Source of the DNA: Lophium mytilinum
Taxonomy: Eukaryota > Ascomycota > Dothideomycetes > Mytilinidiales > Mytilinidiaceae
Length of the DNA stretch: 64,000 nucleotides
Direction of reading: 5' to 3'
NCBI GenBank assembly: GCA_010093605.1
Contig: MU004187.1
Location: 1,248,018 to 1,312,017 of the forward strand
Part shown: one piece after another, positions 31,709 through 42,209 of the stretch
Position numbering within the stretch: the stretch's first letter is position 1
Layout: every line of letters starts with the position of its first letter
The notes under the pieces: generated by a model
What the model was told of the DNA's origin: nothing
What the model saw: the letters and a program-made list of their open reading frames with translations, nothing else
The model's database searches: none
Made by a program: the position numbers and the translations under genes

Positions 31709-32504
31709 TCATTTCGGCGGGAGAGAGTGGGAAGCTCGGTGTATGCCAAAATGACAGGCCTCAAGTTGCAACATACCGTCAACGCTATTGTAAATAAGCG
31801 GCAGTAATAGCTCTGCGAAGCCTAGAAAATGTATCTGGTGCTTCGCAGAGGCAGCTTCGAATATAGCAGGGTAAACGCCTGCGCAGCCCCAGTCGATGAG
31901 CCATACCTGGTTATCGGTATCTAAAGTCAAATTTCGAGGACTTAGATCTCCATGAATGAGGACAAAATCCTCATAATCGATATTTGAAACATCCATCTCC
32001 GCATGCTTGAAGTATTTGCTGAGGGCGAGTTTCCAGTTAAGCCACTTCTCGAAGCCTTCTTTAGTAGTAAATAGGCCTGCGCCGTAATCACTGAACCATG
32101 TACCACGAGATCTCCCTCCGCTGATAACTCCTGGACTACTTAAGCGTACAGATTTTAGCTCATGAACCATTGCCGCGATTTGAACGGCGATGTCCTTTTG
32201 GAGCTCCGGACTAAGATGGTCCCAGCAGCTGTCTAGGCAACGGCCATCTATGTAGTCCATGACTATATAGCCTTTGACGCCAAAGTATGACGGGTGGCCG
32301 ATGTTGAAGCATTGGAATACTCTAGGTAACCGTACTCCTGGATGATTCATTGCCACGTAATTTCATGTTTTCGCCTTCAGCGGCTTGAACGCTTCTCCCG
32401 CACTTGAGAACGAGGCTGTGGGAGAGTCGTACAATGTCTACTCCACCAAACGAATGGAGTCTCGGCGCAGCTTCGCCATAAGCTATGAGAGTCTCCTGGG
32501 CCAT
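31709..32504 (-). pseudogene. Aminoglycoside-phosphotransferase-fold (APH) kinase-like gene with a 1-base frameshift
   Basis: Fungal APH-fold small-molecule kinase-like gene. Reading from ATG 32504, the first 49 codons (MAQETLIAYGEA..., LSHSLVLKCG, AAEGENMKL) look like the N-lobe. The same protein then continues one frame over from 32356 (VAMNHPGVRLPRVFQC). The extra base is a C at 32357. The second frame includes GYIVMDYIDGRCLDSCWDHL, the catalytic loop HGDLSPRNLTLD (Brenner HxDxxxxN) and the metal-binding motif VWLIDWGCAGVYPAIFE, ending at 31709. The overlap is too short for an intron (at most 19 bases between plausible GT and AG). So the locus is either a recent pseudogene or contains a sequencing error. 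Alternatively translation starts at the downstream ATG 32356 and gives a protein lacking the nucleotide-binding N-lobe. Confidence 0.7.
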
Positions 32505-32928
32505 CGTAGAAATGTCGAAGGTTATGCCATCAAGTGGAAATTTGGTTGACGGGTCCCTAGCGGCAGGCTATCACAGTCCCATTAGCAGATAGGACGGCGA
32601 ATGAGACTAGAGCACTCACGTCAACAATAGGCACTAAACTCGTAAATGGCGGGGAAGAGGGTTCCATATTGGTACAGGGTGATGAAACTAATTGTTGAAA
32701 GGGATACCGAGTTGATTGATAGATCTACTAGAGGTGGGCTGAGGCGATCTTATATATCCGAACCAGCCCCTGTTCTATGGTCTGATTCTCTTATGTTGGA
32801 ACACTGGTAAGCTACTTTCAGCTTTGATGACTGGGCAAGTGAGGCAAGCACACGAGACGGTCGCGGAGAGTGTTTTTGCTGCAATCTATATAGCTCGCGC
32901 TCTCTCCATCTTGCGACTTCAATCACGC
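32505..32928. other. Intergenic, 424 bases
   Basis: Promoter side of the APH-like gene and 3' flank of the methyltransferase gene. No gene supported. Confidence 0.55.
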
Positions 32929-33804
32929 TCAGCTGTTCCGACAAACAACCTCCGCACTGACGAAAACGCTCCAGCTCTCATCCCTCCCCTCCCACTCCCT
33001 CCAAGCCTCCACCATCTTTTGCAGCTCCTCCTCCGTCTTTCCCGTTCCCACCGCCTTCTTATACCAATCCGACTCCTTATTTTGCAGCATCCCCACCATA
33101 CTCTCAACCCACATCTTCTTCTCCGCCGGCTCGCTATAACACCACGAACTCGCCCCCGCCTTAATCTCCTCCCTCTTCCACCCCGCCCCCAACGCAACCT
33201 CCAACAACCTAGGTCCAAGCCCTGACACCAGCCCAGTCTTCTGCGCGCCAATAATAACACCCGTAAGCTGCTGCCACGCCGCTATCCCAGGAAGAAGCGG
33301 ATAAAAGATATCACCATTCGTCGTCGTCGCCTCCCGCGCAGCAACAAGCCCTCCATCCGCCTTTGCAGCTCCCTTCATAGTCTTCATCGCAGCCACGGCC
33401 TCTGTGATGTGGTTCAACACCTGATGGCAATGCACCACGTCGAACGTGCCCCATTTATCACCGAGGACTTCCTTCAAGCTCTCCACGTCTCCTTTGATGA
33501 ATGAGGTGTTGGAACTAACGCCCCGCTCGGTGGCTAGTGCAACGGCTTTGTCGATGAATAGCTGCCCTGGATCGACGCCCGTGAAATGGGCGTCTGGGAA
33601 GCGGGATGCGAGATCTGCGGTTATGGAGCCGGGGCCGCAGCCCAGGTCCAGGAAAGTGAAGTCTGGGGGCAGGGTGGAGAGGTAGGGGAGGATGTAGGTG
33701 CAGCATGTGTCGACGTTGCGGAAGGCGTAGCGGTCGAGGGAGGCTTTGTTATAGCCGGTTGTGAAAATATCCTTTGGAAGGGGGAGGATGGATGTGGACG
33801 TCAT
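32929..33804 (-). CDS. SAM-dependent methyltransferase (UbiE/COQ5-like, class I)
   Basis: Single-exon protein of 291 residues with a class I Rossmann methyltransferase domain. Order: GYNKASLDRYAFRNVDTCCT, motif I FLDLGCGPGSITADLA (glycine-rich SAM loop), motif II FTGVDPGQLFIDKA with its acidic residue, FIKGDVESLK, motif IV GTFDVVHCHQVLNHITEAVA, and the post-motif GGLVAAREATTTNGDIFYP. The C-terminal half includes SGLGPRLLEVALGAGWKREE and WVESMVGMLQNKESDWYKKA, typical of fungal small-molecule methyltransferases related to UMTA/UbiE. Substrate is not predictable. It lies in the accessory part of the window, 3.7 kb from the repeat peptide gene and beyond AP-1, so membership in the same pathway is weak inference. 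Confidence 0.9.
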   Translation of the reverse strand: MTSTSILPLPKDIFTTGYNKASLDRYAFRNVDTCCTYILPYLSTLPPDFTFLDLGCGPGSITADLASRFPDAHFTGVDPGQLFIDKAVALATERGVSSNTSFIKGDVESLKEVLGDKWGTFDVVHCHQVLNHITEAVAAMKTMKGAAKADGGLVAAREATTTNGDIFYPLLPGIAAWQQLTGVIIGAQKTGLVSGLGPRLLEVALGAGWKREEIKAGASSWCYSEPAEKKMWVESMVGMLQNKESDWYKKAVGTGKTEEELQKMVEAWREWEGRDESWSVFVSAEVVCRNS

Positions 33805-34167
33805 TTTTGGTCAAAGAAGTACTGGTATATTTAGAATTGTAAGACTTTGGTGTTTTGTGATATATAAATATATATATAAATGGAAACACGCGCAGTGAGG
33901 GCTGTTATCTACCTACATGTTTGCCGTCAAGCTCGCGGTAGCACGTGGAGATAGCAACGGAGATTCGGGCGGACTTAGGCAATCCTTGAAAATATGTTGT
34001 TGATCATTTTGGAAGTTGGGGAATGTCTTTGAGTACTCAAATACGAACATATGCTAAAGATAAAATGCCCACCCATATAACGCCGTTGCGTCGTTATGCA
34101 TACTCACAGTCTCACACTCTCACCACTACAAAAGCGCGCCTTGGAAGATAGAGACAAATCAGACCAT
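33805..34167. other. Intergenic, 363 bases
   Basis: Contains an AT-dinucleotide-rich tract at 33859-33881 immediately upstream of the methyltransferase start. No gene. Confidence 0.6.
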
Positions 34168-34913
34168 CTACAACGCAACGGCAAAGCCCAGCATCGCAGC
34201 GCCAACCGCAGCCCCAACACCCGCCGTCTTCATTGCTCCCGCGCCTGTGCTCGTCGCCGTCGCAGCAGCGGCCGTGCCAGTACCACTTCCCGTTTTCGCA
34301 GCTGTCGCTGATGCCGCCGCTACTTGGATCCCGTACTGGGTTTTAACGACCGGCGACCCCGAGATAATGCTCGTCACAACGTTCGTCGCCGTAGTCTTCT
34401 CCGTGCAGCCGCTCCAGGTAGTCCATGGAGCATTCGTGCCCCACGGGCCGTTGGTCCAACCTGACCATGTGCTGAAATAGCTGTTAGCTATGGCTCTTCC
34501 TCAAGATTAAGAGAGTACTAGTAGCTGAATTCTTACCTGTCAGGACAATCGCTCTTGCCCCACCATTCTGTCCAAGGTCCCGATTGCCATGCGCCGCTGC
34601 TGGCCCAGGGCCCCCAGGCAGAGCCCGAGTGCCCGCCAAAAGGCCAGTCACCCGATTTGAAGTCATTCCACGGTCCGCTCTTTGTGCTCCAGTCTGAGTT
34701 CCAGGAGCCGTATTTGGTAGTCCAGCTCTGCCAGTCTGAGTTTGAACCCCATGGACCGTTCGGGGCGTTGCTCAAGGGTCCCCATCCGTCGCCGGTCTTG
34801 GTAGGCCACGCACCGTCAGATGTGAAGGTAGTTTCGGGGGACGCGGTAATGGTGGCAGCGAGGGCGGAGGTAGCGAAAGCTGCCACGACAGCGGCGGTAG
34901 TTTGGAACATCAT
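34168..34913 (-). CDS. Trp-rich secreted protein, probably GPI-anchored
   Basis: Exons in transcript order are 34913-34537 and 34471-34168 (65-base intron), 226 residues. Signal peptide MMFQTTAAVVAAFATSALAA. The mature middle region holds about twenty tryptophans in roughly 120 residues, in loosely repeated NGPWGSNSDWQSW / SGPWNDFKSGDW / SGPWTEWWG / NGPWGTNAPWTTW units with Gly, Ser and Asn spacers. Only two cysteines appear in this region. The C-terminal half is Ala/Thr/Gly-rich, ending in the hydrophobic tail GVGAAVGAAMLGFAVAL, preceded by small residues, as for a GPI signal. I recognise no family. A wall- or surface-exposed role is inferred from the two terminal signals. Confidence 0.72.
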
Positions 34914-36687
34914 GATGAGGATGGTGCTGATGTAGGTTATGGAAAATACGGAAAGTAGAAATAGGATTGAGGCGTGATAGACAGACTGGACAGTTTTGAA
35001 ACTAATGAGAAGGAAGTAGGAATCGCTCCATTCTAAATACCGTCCTACCTCTTGCGCGGCCCCACACACAATTGGGCCCAACACCCCGGCATCGTCATAA
35101 GCAGCCACGAGCCCGGAGGGGTCCCGTGAGGCTGAGTTGAGGGTCTACTGTTGCCAGAGTCTTGACCGACCAGGGCGGTGACGCGTCGAGGCTTGAACGT
35201 TGCAGGGCTCACAGCAGAAGGCATGGCGCAGGCAAGGCGCAGATTGGCCTGACAGCCAGCTCAGTAGGATCGTCAGCCCTACGGCGGCCCGGAGGGGCTT
35301 AGGAGGGCGGATGTGTCGGTGCTTGGCATCTCTTCGGGACAGGGTGGGGAGAATGCGGAGGAGCGCACGCCGCATCTTGGCCCCAATCGGGGATGTTGAA
35401 GACGACCTACGAGAGCTGTTGCTGTCAAGCAAGCCCTTGTAGAACGCGTATACAAGACAGCTCTTTACGTATGCCCATATGCTCGGGATCGTGGTGGCAT
35501 CGAGAGAGAAGTTGTTGAAGAAAGCTTAGCGAGGCTTGGGGACCCGGTCGATCATCATGAAGGTCAAAGCTCTTCTCAAACACGAAATCGTTCACGTTCA
35601 TGACAACATCTTGAGGCGGTAGAAGCAAGATCAACTACGACTTCTAACCCAGTTCGGCTAAGGCCTTCATCACGACCGTCCCTCGGGAGGCTTTGCAGCC
35701 GCGCACTGCAAAAACGGGCTGCCACCACACCTCCGAATTACCCACATATGCCACCACGAAACCCGACGGGTCCATTCACGGAAATAGATGTAAAGGATCC
35801 AATCAAATCACACGAAACCCTCGAACTGCTTATGCAGGGCTCCGTAGGTATGCGGCTTATGAAGTCCCATCCTCCCTCGACTATAGCTGCGCCTCTCGTT
35901 TCTCTGTAGGCTGGTTGCCTGTCGCTTGTCACGTCCCTGTCTGATCTCGTGGGTAAGACTTTCAGGAGCCAGATGATGAGAAAGGAAAGTCAGGCGTCTT
36001 ATTGAAGCCGCGTCATGCGAATCCAGGCCAGACGCCAATATAAGCATTTAGGGTACCGAGTATGGACTGGAGTCCTGATGTTTCAGACTGGCTCTAACAG
36101 CTCGATTGGAGTAGTTTCAGAACTGTGCTCGTCAGCTCCAAGAAGGATGCGAAACTAGTAGAACAACTACTAGACCTCGGGATGTTCTGATTCAACGTCT
36201 CATCATAAATCTTTACATAACTACAAACCGCTGCTGGGACGTCTTCGATCCGATTCACCTCCATCCGTTACAGTCACCCTCAGCATAACACCAAACCACA
36301 AACATGACGCAATCCGTGTATGTATCAATGCATTCTTATGATTCTCTACGGTTCGACAGCTCTACTGTCATACCATTACCTGGACGAAGCAAGCTATGTT
36401 CAGCAACGCTGCCATGAATGCTCCCTGTTCCGACTGCATCCATATGCAGCACTTCACTCCGAACCAAAACTAAACAGCCATGGTAATATCAATCCAACCG
36501 TACGCCAGACCAGCCAATGCAGGAACGAATAATGCCTGCCCCAGTATGCGCCGAGAGAGATGCCAGCGCAGCGATTGCGCAACGTTATGCAAAAACAGAA
36601 GAAAGGCTCGCAGGAGTGTGCTGCTGAAGCGTATGCGATGGGCGTATGCGACGGGGTATCTCGAGTCCAGGAGTGGTGGGACTAAAT
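34914..36687. other. Intergenic or undefined, 1.77 kb
   Basis: Upstream of the Trp-rich gene. Scattered short frames on both strands without motifs. A minus-strand 75-codon frame (36470-36694, with GQALFVPALAGLAYGWI) has a hydrophobic stretch but no supported start. I cannot assign a gene. Confidence 0.4.
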
Positions 36688-36972
36688 CTAGCACTTCGGC
36701 GAGGGGCTGAACTCAATGCGGGGTCTAGGAGAACAGAGTTGTGAGTAAGGTTCTAGTGAAGCTCTGTGGGACAAGGTCTGTTCGTACCTTGTGAGATATG
36801 ACCCATCTCTCCTTGACCTCCGAGTTTCCAACAGTGGCGGCACAAACGGTAGTGTGAATGCTCCAACGAGGTAACAGCTGAACAGCGACGCTTTCAGTCT
36901 GAAGTGGGGATCTTGCGGCGCTTGTTGCGAATAGCGGCGGATATGAGGGACGATGTGTGTTACAATAGCCAT
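36688..36972 (-). CDS. Possible small hypothetical protein
   Basis: ATG at 36972 lies in a good fungal start context (CAACAATGGC). Exons 36972-36788 and 36724-36688, with a 63-base intron (GTACGA..CCTAG), would give 73 residues; without splicing the frame also stays open. One hydrophobic segment (LFSCYLVGAFTLPFVPPLLE) follows a basic N-terminus (HIVPHIRRYSQ), which could be a mitochondrial or membrane targeting pattern. No family recognised. Alternative splicing into the hydrophobic frame at 36470-36694 is possible. Confidence 0.3.
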   Translation of the reverse strand: MAIVTHIVPHIRRYSQQAPQDPHFRLKASLFSCYLVGAFTLPFVPPLLETRRSRRDGSYLTRYEQTLSHRASLEPYSQLCSPRPRIEFSPSPKC

Positions 36973-37160
36973 TGTTGCGGTTGTTTTTCCCAAGCTGGGG
37001 TGCTTTGATGCGTATAGCGTACAGAGAGTCTCAAGAATGGTGGGCGGGCTGCGAGATGGTGATGCGGAGGAGTGTATTATGTTAACTGTAGTAATAGCAA
37101 TAATCAGCATTGTAGACTGCGCGTATGGCTATACTTTGTAGCGGGATTTGTAATAAGGGT

Positions 37161-37658
37161 TCAGAGAGTGGCTCTTACTAACCTGTATGCGCGGCCAACA
37201 GTGCTGTGGCTTTCTAGGGCTGTTCTGGCGCGTCCAAGGGTTGCAGGAAGTGGCTGCAAGGAAGCGGGTCTCAGGGAGGGTCCGAGTGCTGCTTGAGGTT
37301 GCGGATTTGCGTCTTGGAGGGTTTCGATGCTATGGAGAGAAGAGTGGGAGTAGAGAGGAGGGGAGAGGCCTTTGTAGCTGTAGGCAAGAGTGTTTGTGGG
37401 GTATGGTATGAGTGTGAAGTCTGGAATCAGGCCACAGGCGCGTGAGCTTTCTCGAAAGATACCCAACAAGGCTGAGTCGCGAGCCCCCAGCGCGCGAATC
37501 TCCGAGAATTCTGGACGCATATTGGCTGCAGCCTGCCAGACAAGCACGTTTCTAGTTATCTGATCCGGCTTTGGCCGTTGCGCCATCGCGAAATCGTCAG
37601 CATCAATACGCGCGCTCCCATTGGCCAAATGCTCCGCAGTCCTTTTCTCCTTCTCCAA
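37161..37658 (-). CDS. Uncertain 165-residue open frame
   Basis: Begins MEKEKRTAEHLANGSARIDA and continues with AMAQRPKPDQITRNVLVWQA; the second half is Pro/Leu/Ser-rich. No motif, signal peptide or convincing context. Listed only because it is the longest unexplained frame in 35-38 kb. Confidence 0.2.
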   Translation of the reverse strand: MEKEKRTAEHLANGSARIDADDFAMAQRPKPDQITRNVLVWQAAANMRPEFSEIRALGARDSALLGIFRESSRACGLIPDFTLIPYPTNTLAYSYKGLSPPLYSHSSLHSIETLQDANPQPQAALGPSLRPASLQPLPATLGRARTALESHSTVGRAYRLVRATL

Positions 37659-38830
37659 GCACTATCACGATCTCCAGGTACATGCAAGGCACAAGTCAAT
37701 AAGTTCATCGTCATGCGGTCGGTTTTTTATTCTCTATAGATGACAGCTGTTGGTATTTCGCCTTCTATTTAATTCTTCTGTTCGGGTTGAGATTATTCGG
37801 AGAAGCACGCCATCCCAAAGCTTCAAGACGAAACTTCGTCACAGCACACACGCAGGATTACATCACGCTAGGTGGATCATACTTTGATATAGCGTGCTGC
37901 AAAGATTGATTTAATATGCTCTCGTAAAGAATAAGATCATTTTCACACTTCGTGTTGCCCTCCTTGAGCATAGGGTAGATATATCTACTACTAAGACCCC
38001 AGGGAATTCGGACGAGAAAATGAATGATGATACTTTAGCGTAAGTACAGTAAACCCTGGTTATAGTAATACGCTCGGTTGCGAGGGGTCATATTACTATA
38101 TAGAGGGTATTACTATATCCAAAGTCACGTGTTAGTGATTTATAAGCCCTCGGCCCCTAAAACAGCGAAATTAGGGGGGTTTAAAGGGGGTTCGAGGGGC
38201 CACAGACCACCCGCCCATACAAAAACCACCCTTGGTTAGAGTGATATTGTTGGGCGGGACCTTGTAATATTCTAGTAAGCAGGATATTACTACTTCCCAT
38301 ACAAATTTCGACGGTTAGCCAACATATATTACTATATAGAGGGTTTACTGTAGTGACATGTTGCGATTTAGCCCACGCTCTACTCCTTGAGACTCCTAGG
38401 TTTGCGAGAGTAGCAACAAAACGTATACGTCCATCGTCTAACACGTCTAACTTTGAGCAAAGATGGATTCCGTACTGGTTCTTATCCGGCAGAATACTGC
38501 AACCGCTGCAGAGTGAATACTTTATCTTGCTTTATTGAATGCGACGGTAGTTATGGTTGTGCTTGTCTTGTTTGAAGACGTACCAAGCAGTCGACGAGTC
38601 TCGAGCTCGAAAGGGCCATACTTCCTAAATTTATTATCGTATGTGTACGCATGGCTAGGCGCTGTGGAGACCGATCAGGGGCAAGAATTACAGAAGCTGC
38701 GGGCTCTGAAGATAAGTCGAGGCACCTAGAACAGCGGAAGACAATTCACGGAGGCCGAGAGCAGAGCCCAGAGCTTGTTCTATCTGGTCGCAGTGCGCTA
38801 CACTCCATTTGATCCCTTGCCACCTCTCGT
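37659..38830. other. Intergenic, 1.17 kb, containing a MITE
   Basis: AT-rich stretch flanking the inverted-repeat element at 38047-38350. No gene supported. Confidence 0.55.
38047..38350. mobile_element. 304-bp MITE with TA target duplication (Tc1/mariner-pogo type)
   Basis: The ends are CAGTAAACCCT...ATAGTAATA at the left and its inverted copy TATTACTAT...AGGGTTTACTG at the right; 21 of the outer 24 bases pair. The element is flanked by TA at 38045-38046 and 38351-38352. Internal sequence (38089-38118) repeats part of the terminal motif. No transposase frame, so it is a non-autonomous element. The 10 outermost bases match perfectly, suggesting fairly recent activity. Confidence 0.85.
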
Positions 38831-41800
38831 TCAGGTTTCTATCTCTTCTATTGGCTCAGGGTCTGCGTATAGTGAATGTTCGGAGCCGGACTCCTCCGCA
38901 CCTAGTTCGGCGTCCGCATCGTCCATATTGACATCGTTCGTATGGCCATTGTCTTCGGCTGACTCCTGGTCTTCCACATAAGGGCTTATATAGTTTCCTC
39001 GTCGGTCTGCGCATAGTGAATCTTCGGAGCCGGACTCCTTCGCGCCTGGTCCGGCGTCCGCATCGTCCATATTGACCTCGCTCGTATGAACTTTGTCATC
39101 TTTTCCACCATGGGCATCAGTGTCTTCGGCCGCCTCCTGGTCTCCCTTCTTAGAACTCTGCAGTTGCTGCACTTTCTCCCTAACCTCGTCCTCGCTCAGC
39201 TCGACACAGCTCTTCGTAGTCGATTTGCGGACACTGGGAAGCGTATTGTCGCTAGACAGCTCAGCACCGCCCCAAGAGAAACACCTCTTGCGACTGATTG
39301 AGCCCCTCTTCTGACGACCCAGAGAACATTTCGTCAATTCGCGCCAATGCGAACGCATCTCCTTTCTCCACTCGGACTGATCGGAATCCCAGGGGGCGAG
39401 TATATCAAGAGGCTCATCATATACGCTCAGGGCCTTCTGCTGACCTTGTTTATTAGGGAGTTCCGGGACTTCAGGCATTTCTCCCGGACCCAGCGGCTTC
39501 TCTGGCGGTACTTCCCACCCGTCAACCCTAACAGCTCTATAAAAGATTGGAAGTTGGAGATCATTGGTTGGCCATGGTTTTATACGCGAGGTTGGCCTGT
39601 CCGCCTCGTGAAGAAACCGCGTATTGGTAGATATCCTCTGCGCAACGTACACAGTGCACAACGCCAAACACCACCCACACGCACTCAGGAGGTTAATATC
39701 CTTGTAGAGGGTGTCAAGCACCTGAGATAATAGGTCCGCCTCTCCGGTAGGGCGATGGGGAGTCTGGTCCTCTTCCTGCAAGTCTAACTCTTCGGGTTGC
39801 GTCTCCTGCGCGGCGACCTTCGAATCATACTTCGAGCGGATCAATGGCGATTGTATCTCCGCCTCTTCGGCTGGACGATGCTGAGTCTGGTCCTCTTCCT
39901 GCAAGTCCAACTCTTCGGGTTGGGTTCCTTCCGAGACGGCTTTCGAATCATGCCTAAGGCTGATTAGTGGCGATTTTATCTCCACCTCTTCGGCTGGACG
40001 ATGGAGAGTCCGATCCTCGTCTTTCAAGTCTGATCTCTTGAGTGGCTCTTCCTGCGAGGCATCGTTCGAAATCTTAGAGCTGTCAGGATGCTGATAATTC
40101 AATGACGCCTGTATTTCCGTCTCATCGGCAGGCTGATGAGGAGTGTGATCCTGGTCTTTCGAGGTCAACCTTTTGGTTCGCACTCTCTGCCAGGCGATCT
40201 TGATATCGGCGTGAATCTTGCGAATCGCAGCCAGGCGAGCCTGCAACCTCAGCCGATTGCCATTGTTTTCAGAACTACTAGGTTGCTGATCATTTGGTGA
40301 AGATTGTGATCGAGCCCCTGCAAGAGTGAGAGGAGGAAATTCGGCTGCATCCCTTAGGGCTAAGTTTTGGGGTGGCGTCTTCTGCGAGGCGACCTTCGCA
40401 TTACTATTAGACTTGCTAGGTTGTTGAATAGTTGGCGTCGGCCCTGCTTTCCGTCTCTTGGGAGTCTGATGGGGAGTCTGATGGGGAGTCTGATGGGGAG
40501 TCTGATGGGGAGTTTGAGCTTCGTCCTGAAGTCCTGAACGCTTTCTATCGTCGTTGGCCGTCTTCGTTGGCACTCTGGAGTCGACGCCTGGTCCGTCCTG
40601 TGCCGCTTGTGTGGCAGCCGGTTTAGCGCCGCCTTTAGACTTCTTTTCTTTAGTCGCTGAAAGCTTTTTAATATCGTCGTCCGCCAGGGTATTCTGCCCC
40701 AAAGCCGCAAAGCTGTTCCCGTCAAGAGTCTGTTCGGGATCTCCATTAGGATGTTCCTCTTCGGCCGCTGGAGGGGTTTTGCCATTGTCGCCTGATGCGT
40801 CCTGTATTGCCTTTATAGCCGAGGGTCCAGGGCCTCCGGTAGAGTGTTCTAGGCCAGAGGTGGGAACTCTTTTCTTCGACTTCGATTTCGACTTCGACTT
40901 CTTCTTCGGCTGCGTCTGGGATGCCTCCGCATCGCTACCAAGAATATCGGCTGCCAATTCTGCAGCAGATTTCGTGGCGTTCTGGTTCCTAATTGCTTGT
41001 TCCTGGTTTTTGAATACTTGTTCCACGTTTTTAATTGCTTGTTCCTGATTTTTAATTGCATGTTCCAGGTCTTTAATTGCTTGTTCCTCAAGGTTCATCT
41101 CCATCGCCGCCGCTATATGAAGGAAGAGGTCGTCGGCCAGCTTGGCTGGATCCAGCTTGCGGCCTTTTGACACTTCATATTGCACACCTGGGTCGTTTTC
41201 GTACTCGTAAAGAGATGCACGATACTCGAAATGCTCATCCGCGTCCATTTCCGCCGCGTGATGTTTCCAATAAGCAAGTTTCTCCAGGAAATCTTGGTAG
41301 GTAAACAACCCCTTGTGAGGAAGCAAGGCTTCTCCCGGTTGGGTTCTTGGAGGAGCCTTTTGAGTCATATCGGAGGCAATGCGAGCTGGGTTTGATCCAG
41401 GGAAGTTCTTTGCACATATACGACGAAAGACGTCTTCGACCTGCTGAGCCGGAACTGGATCGCCGCATCTCTGTGCTTCAAGAAATATAGCTCTACTGGC
41501 TTGCTGGTTCAACTCCTTGCGCATGTGCCAAATCTCATCCAAGGTATTATCCACCGCGTCATCTTCCCAGGCTAGAACGTTCTCGTACCACTTCTTATAA
41601 AGTAATGAATGGCCGGCAACGCGACGTACGAGCTCGAGATGATGCGCATCCAGTAGGAGCCTTTCTTTGCGTAGGGGAACGAGACAGTGTTCCAGACGTT
41701 TGCGTTCGCCATCATCCGTCGTTTTTGAGAGCACATCTTCGATTGTAACGATAGCGGACCCCAACTCTTTTATTTCAGCTTCTGTGGCATCTACTGTTTC

Positions 41801-42209
41801 AGGGAAACTGCCGGAAGTCTTTGGATCAAGGCCATTCGGGTCAGAATCCCGTCCCTCTGGGACAGTATCATCGCCAACCATCGTGCCCTCGGGGCTGGAT
41901 TGCTCAAGTCGCTCATCGTGCGGAGTAGATTTATCGTCCGATGCAGCGTTCGAATCCTCTTTTGGGCTCACTTTATCCGATGGCAGAGTGTTTGTGCCAT
42001 TGCCCTCGTTTTGCGAGGCAGCGACATCGGCTAGTATGTCTAGCCCGCTGGGAGGGTGTGGAAGGCCTCCAGAACCAGATGAGGTCGGCGCAGAGGCAGT
42101 AGGATTGGCTTCGGTCCCGGCTATGATGGTGTTAGCTTGGAAGTTGAAGGTAGGTCAAAATGGGAAATGCAGACTTACATGATGATGCGGGCGGGGTGTC
42201 GTTGGACAT
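38831..42209 (-). CDS. Large repeat-rich hypothetical protein
   Basis: Exons in transcript order are 42209-42179 and 42120-38831 (58-base intron), 1106 residues, start MSNDTPPASS. Strongly acidic and low-complexity. A globular-looking N-terminal third contains EDDAVDNTLDEIWHMRKELN and LTYQDFLEKLAYW-like helices. A coiled-coil-like run of repeated AIKNQEQ/VFKNQEQ units follows, then a basic KKKSKSKSKSKKR tract, five xQTP tetrapeptides, a set of about 38-residue repeats (QPEELDLQEEDQTQHRPAEE and variants), one hydrophobic segment (LLSACGWCLALCTVYVAQRI) and two C-terminal copies of a VNMDDADA...ESGSEDSLYAD unit. No known domain recognised. It begins about 480 bases from a MITE and may be a rapidly evolving or lineage-specific gene. 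Confidence 0.7.
40460..40519. repeat. 12-bp tandem repeat inside the large hypothetical gene
   Basis: Four identical copies of GGGAGTCTGATG (40460-40507) and a degenerate fifth. On the minus strand these encode the HQTP tetrapeptides. Confidence 0.9.
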
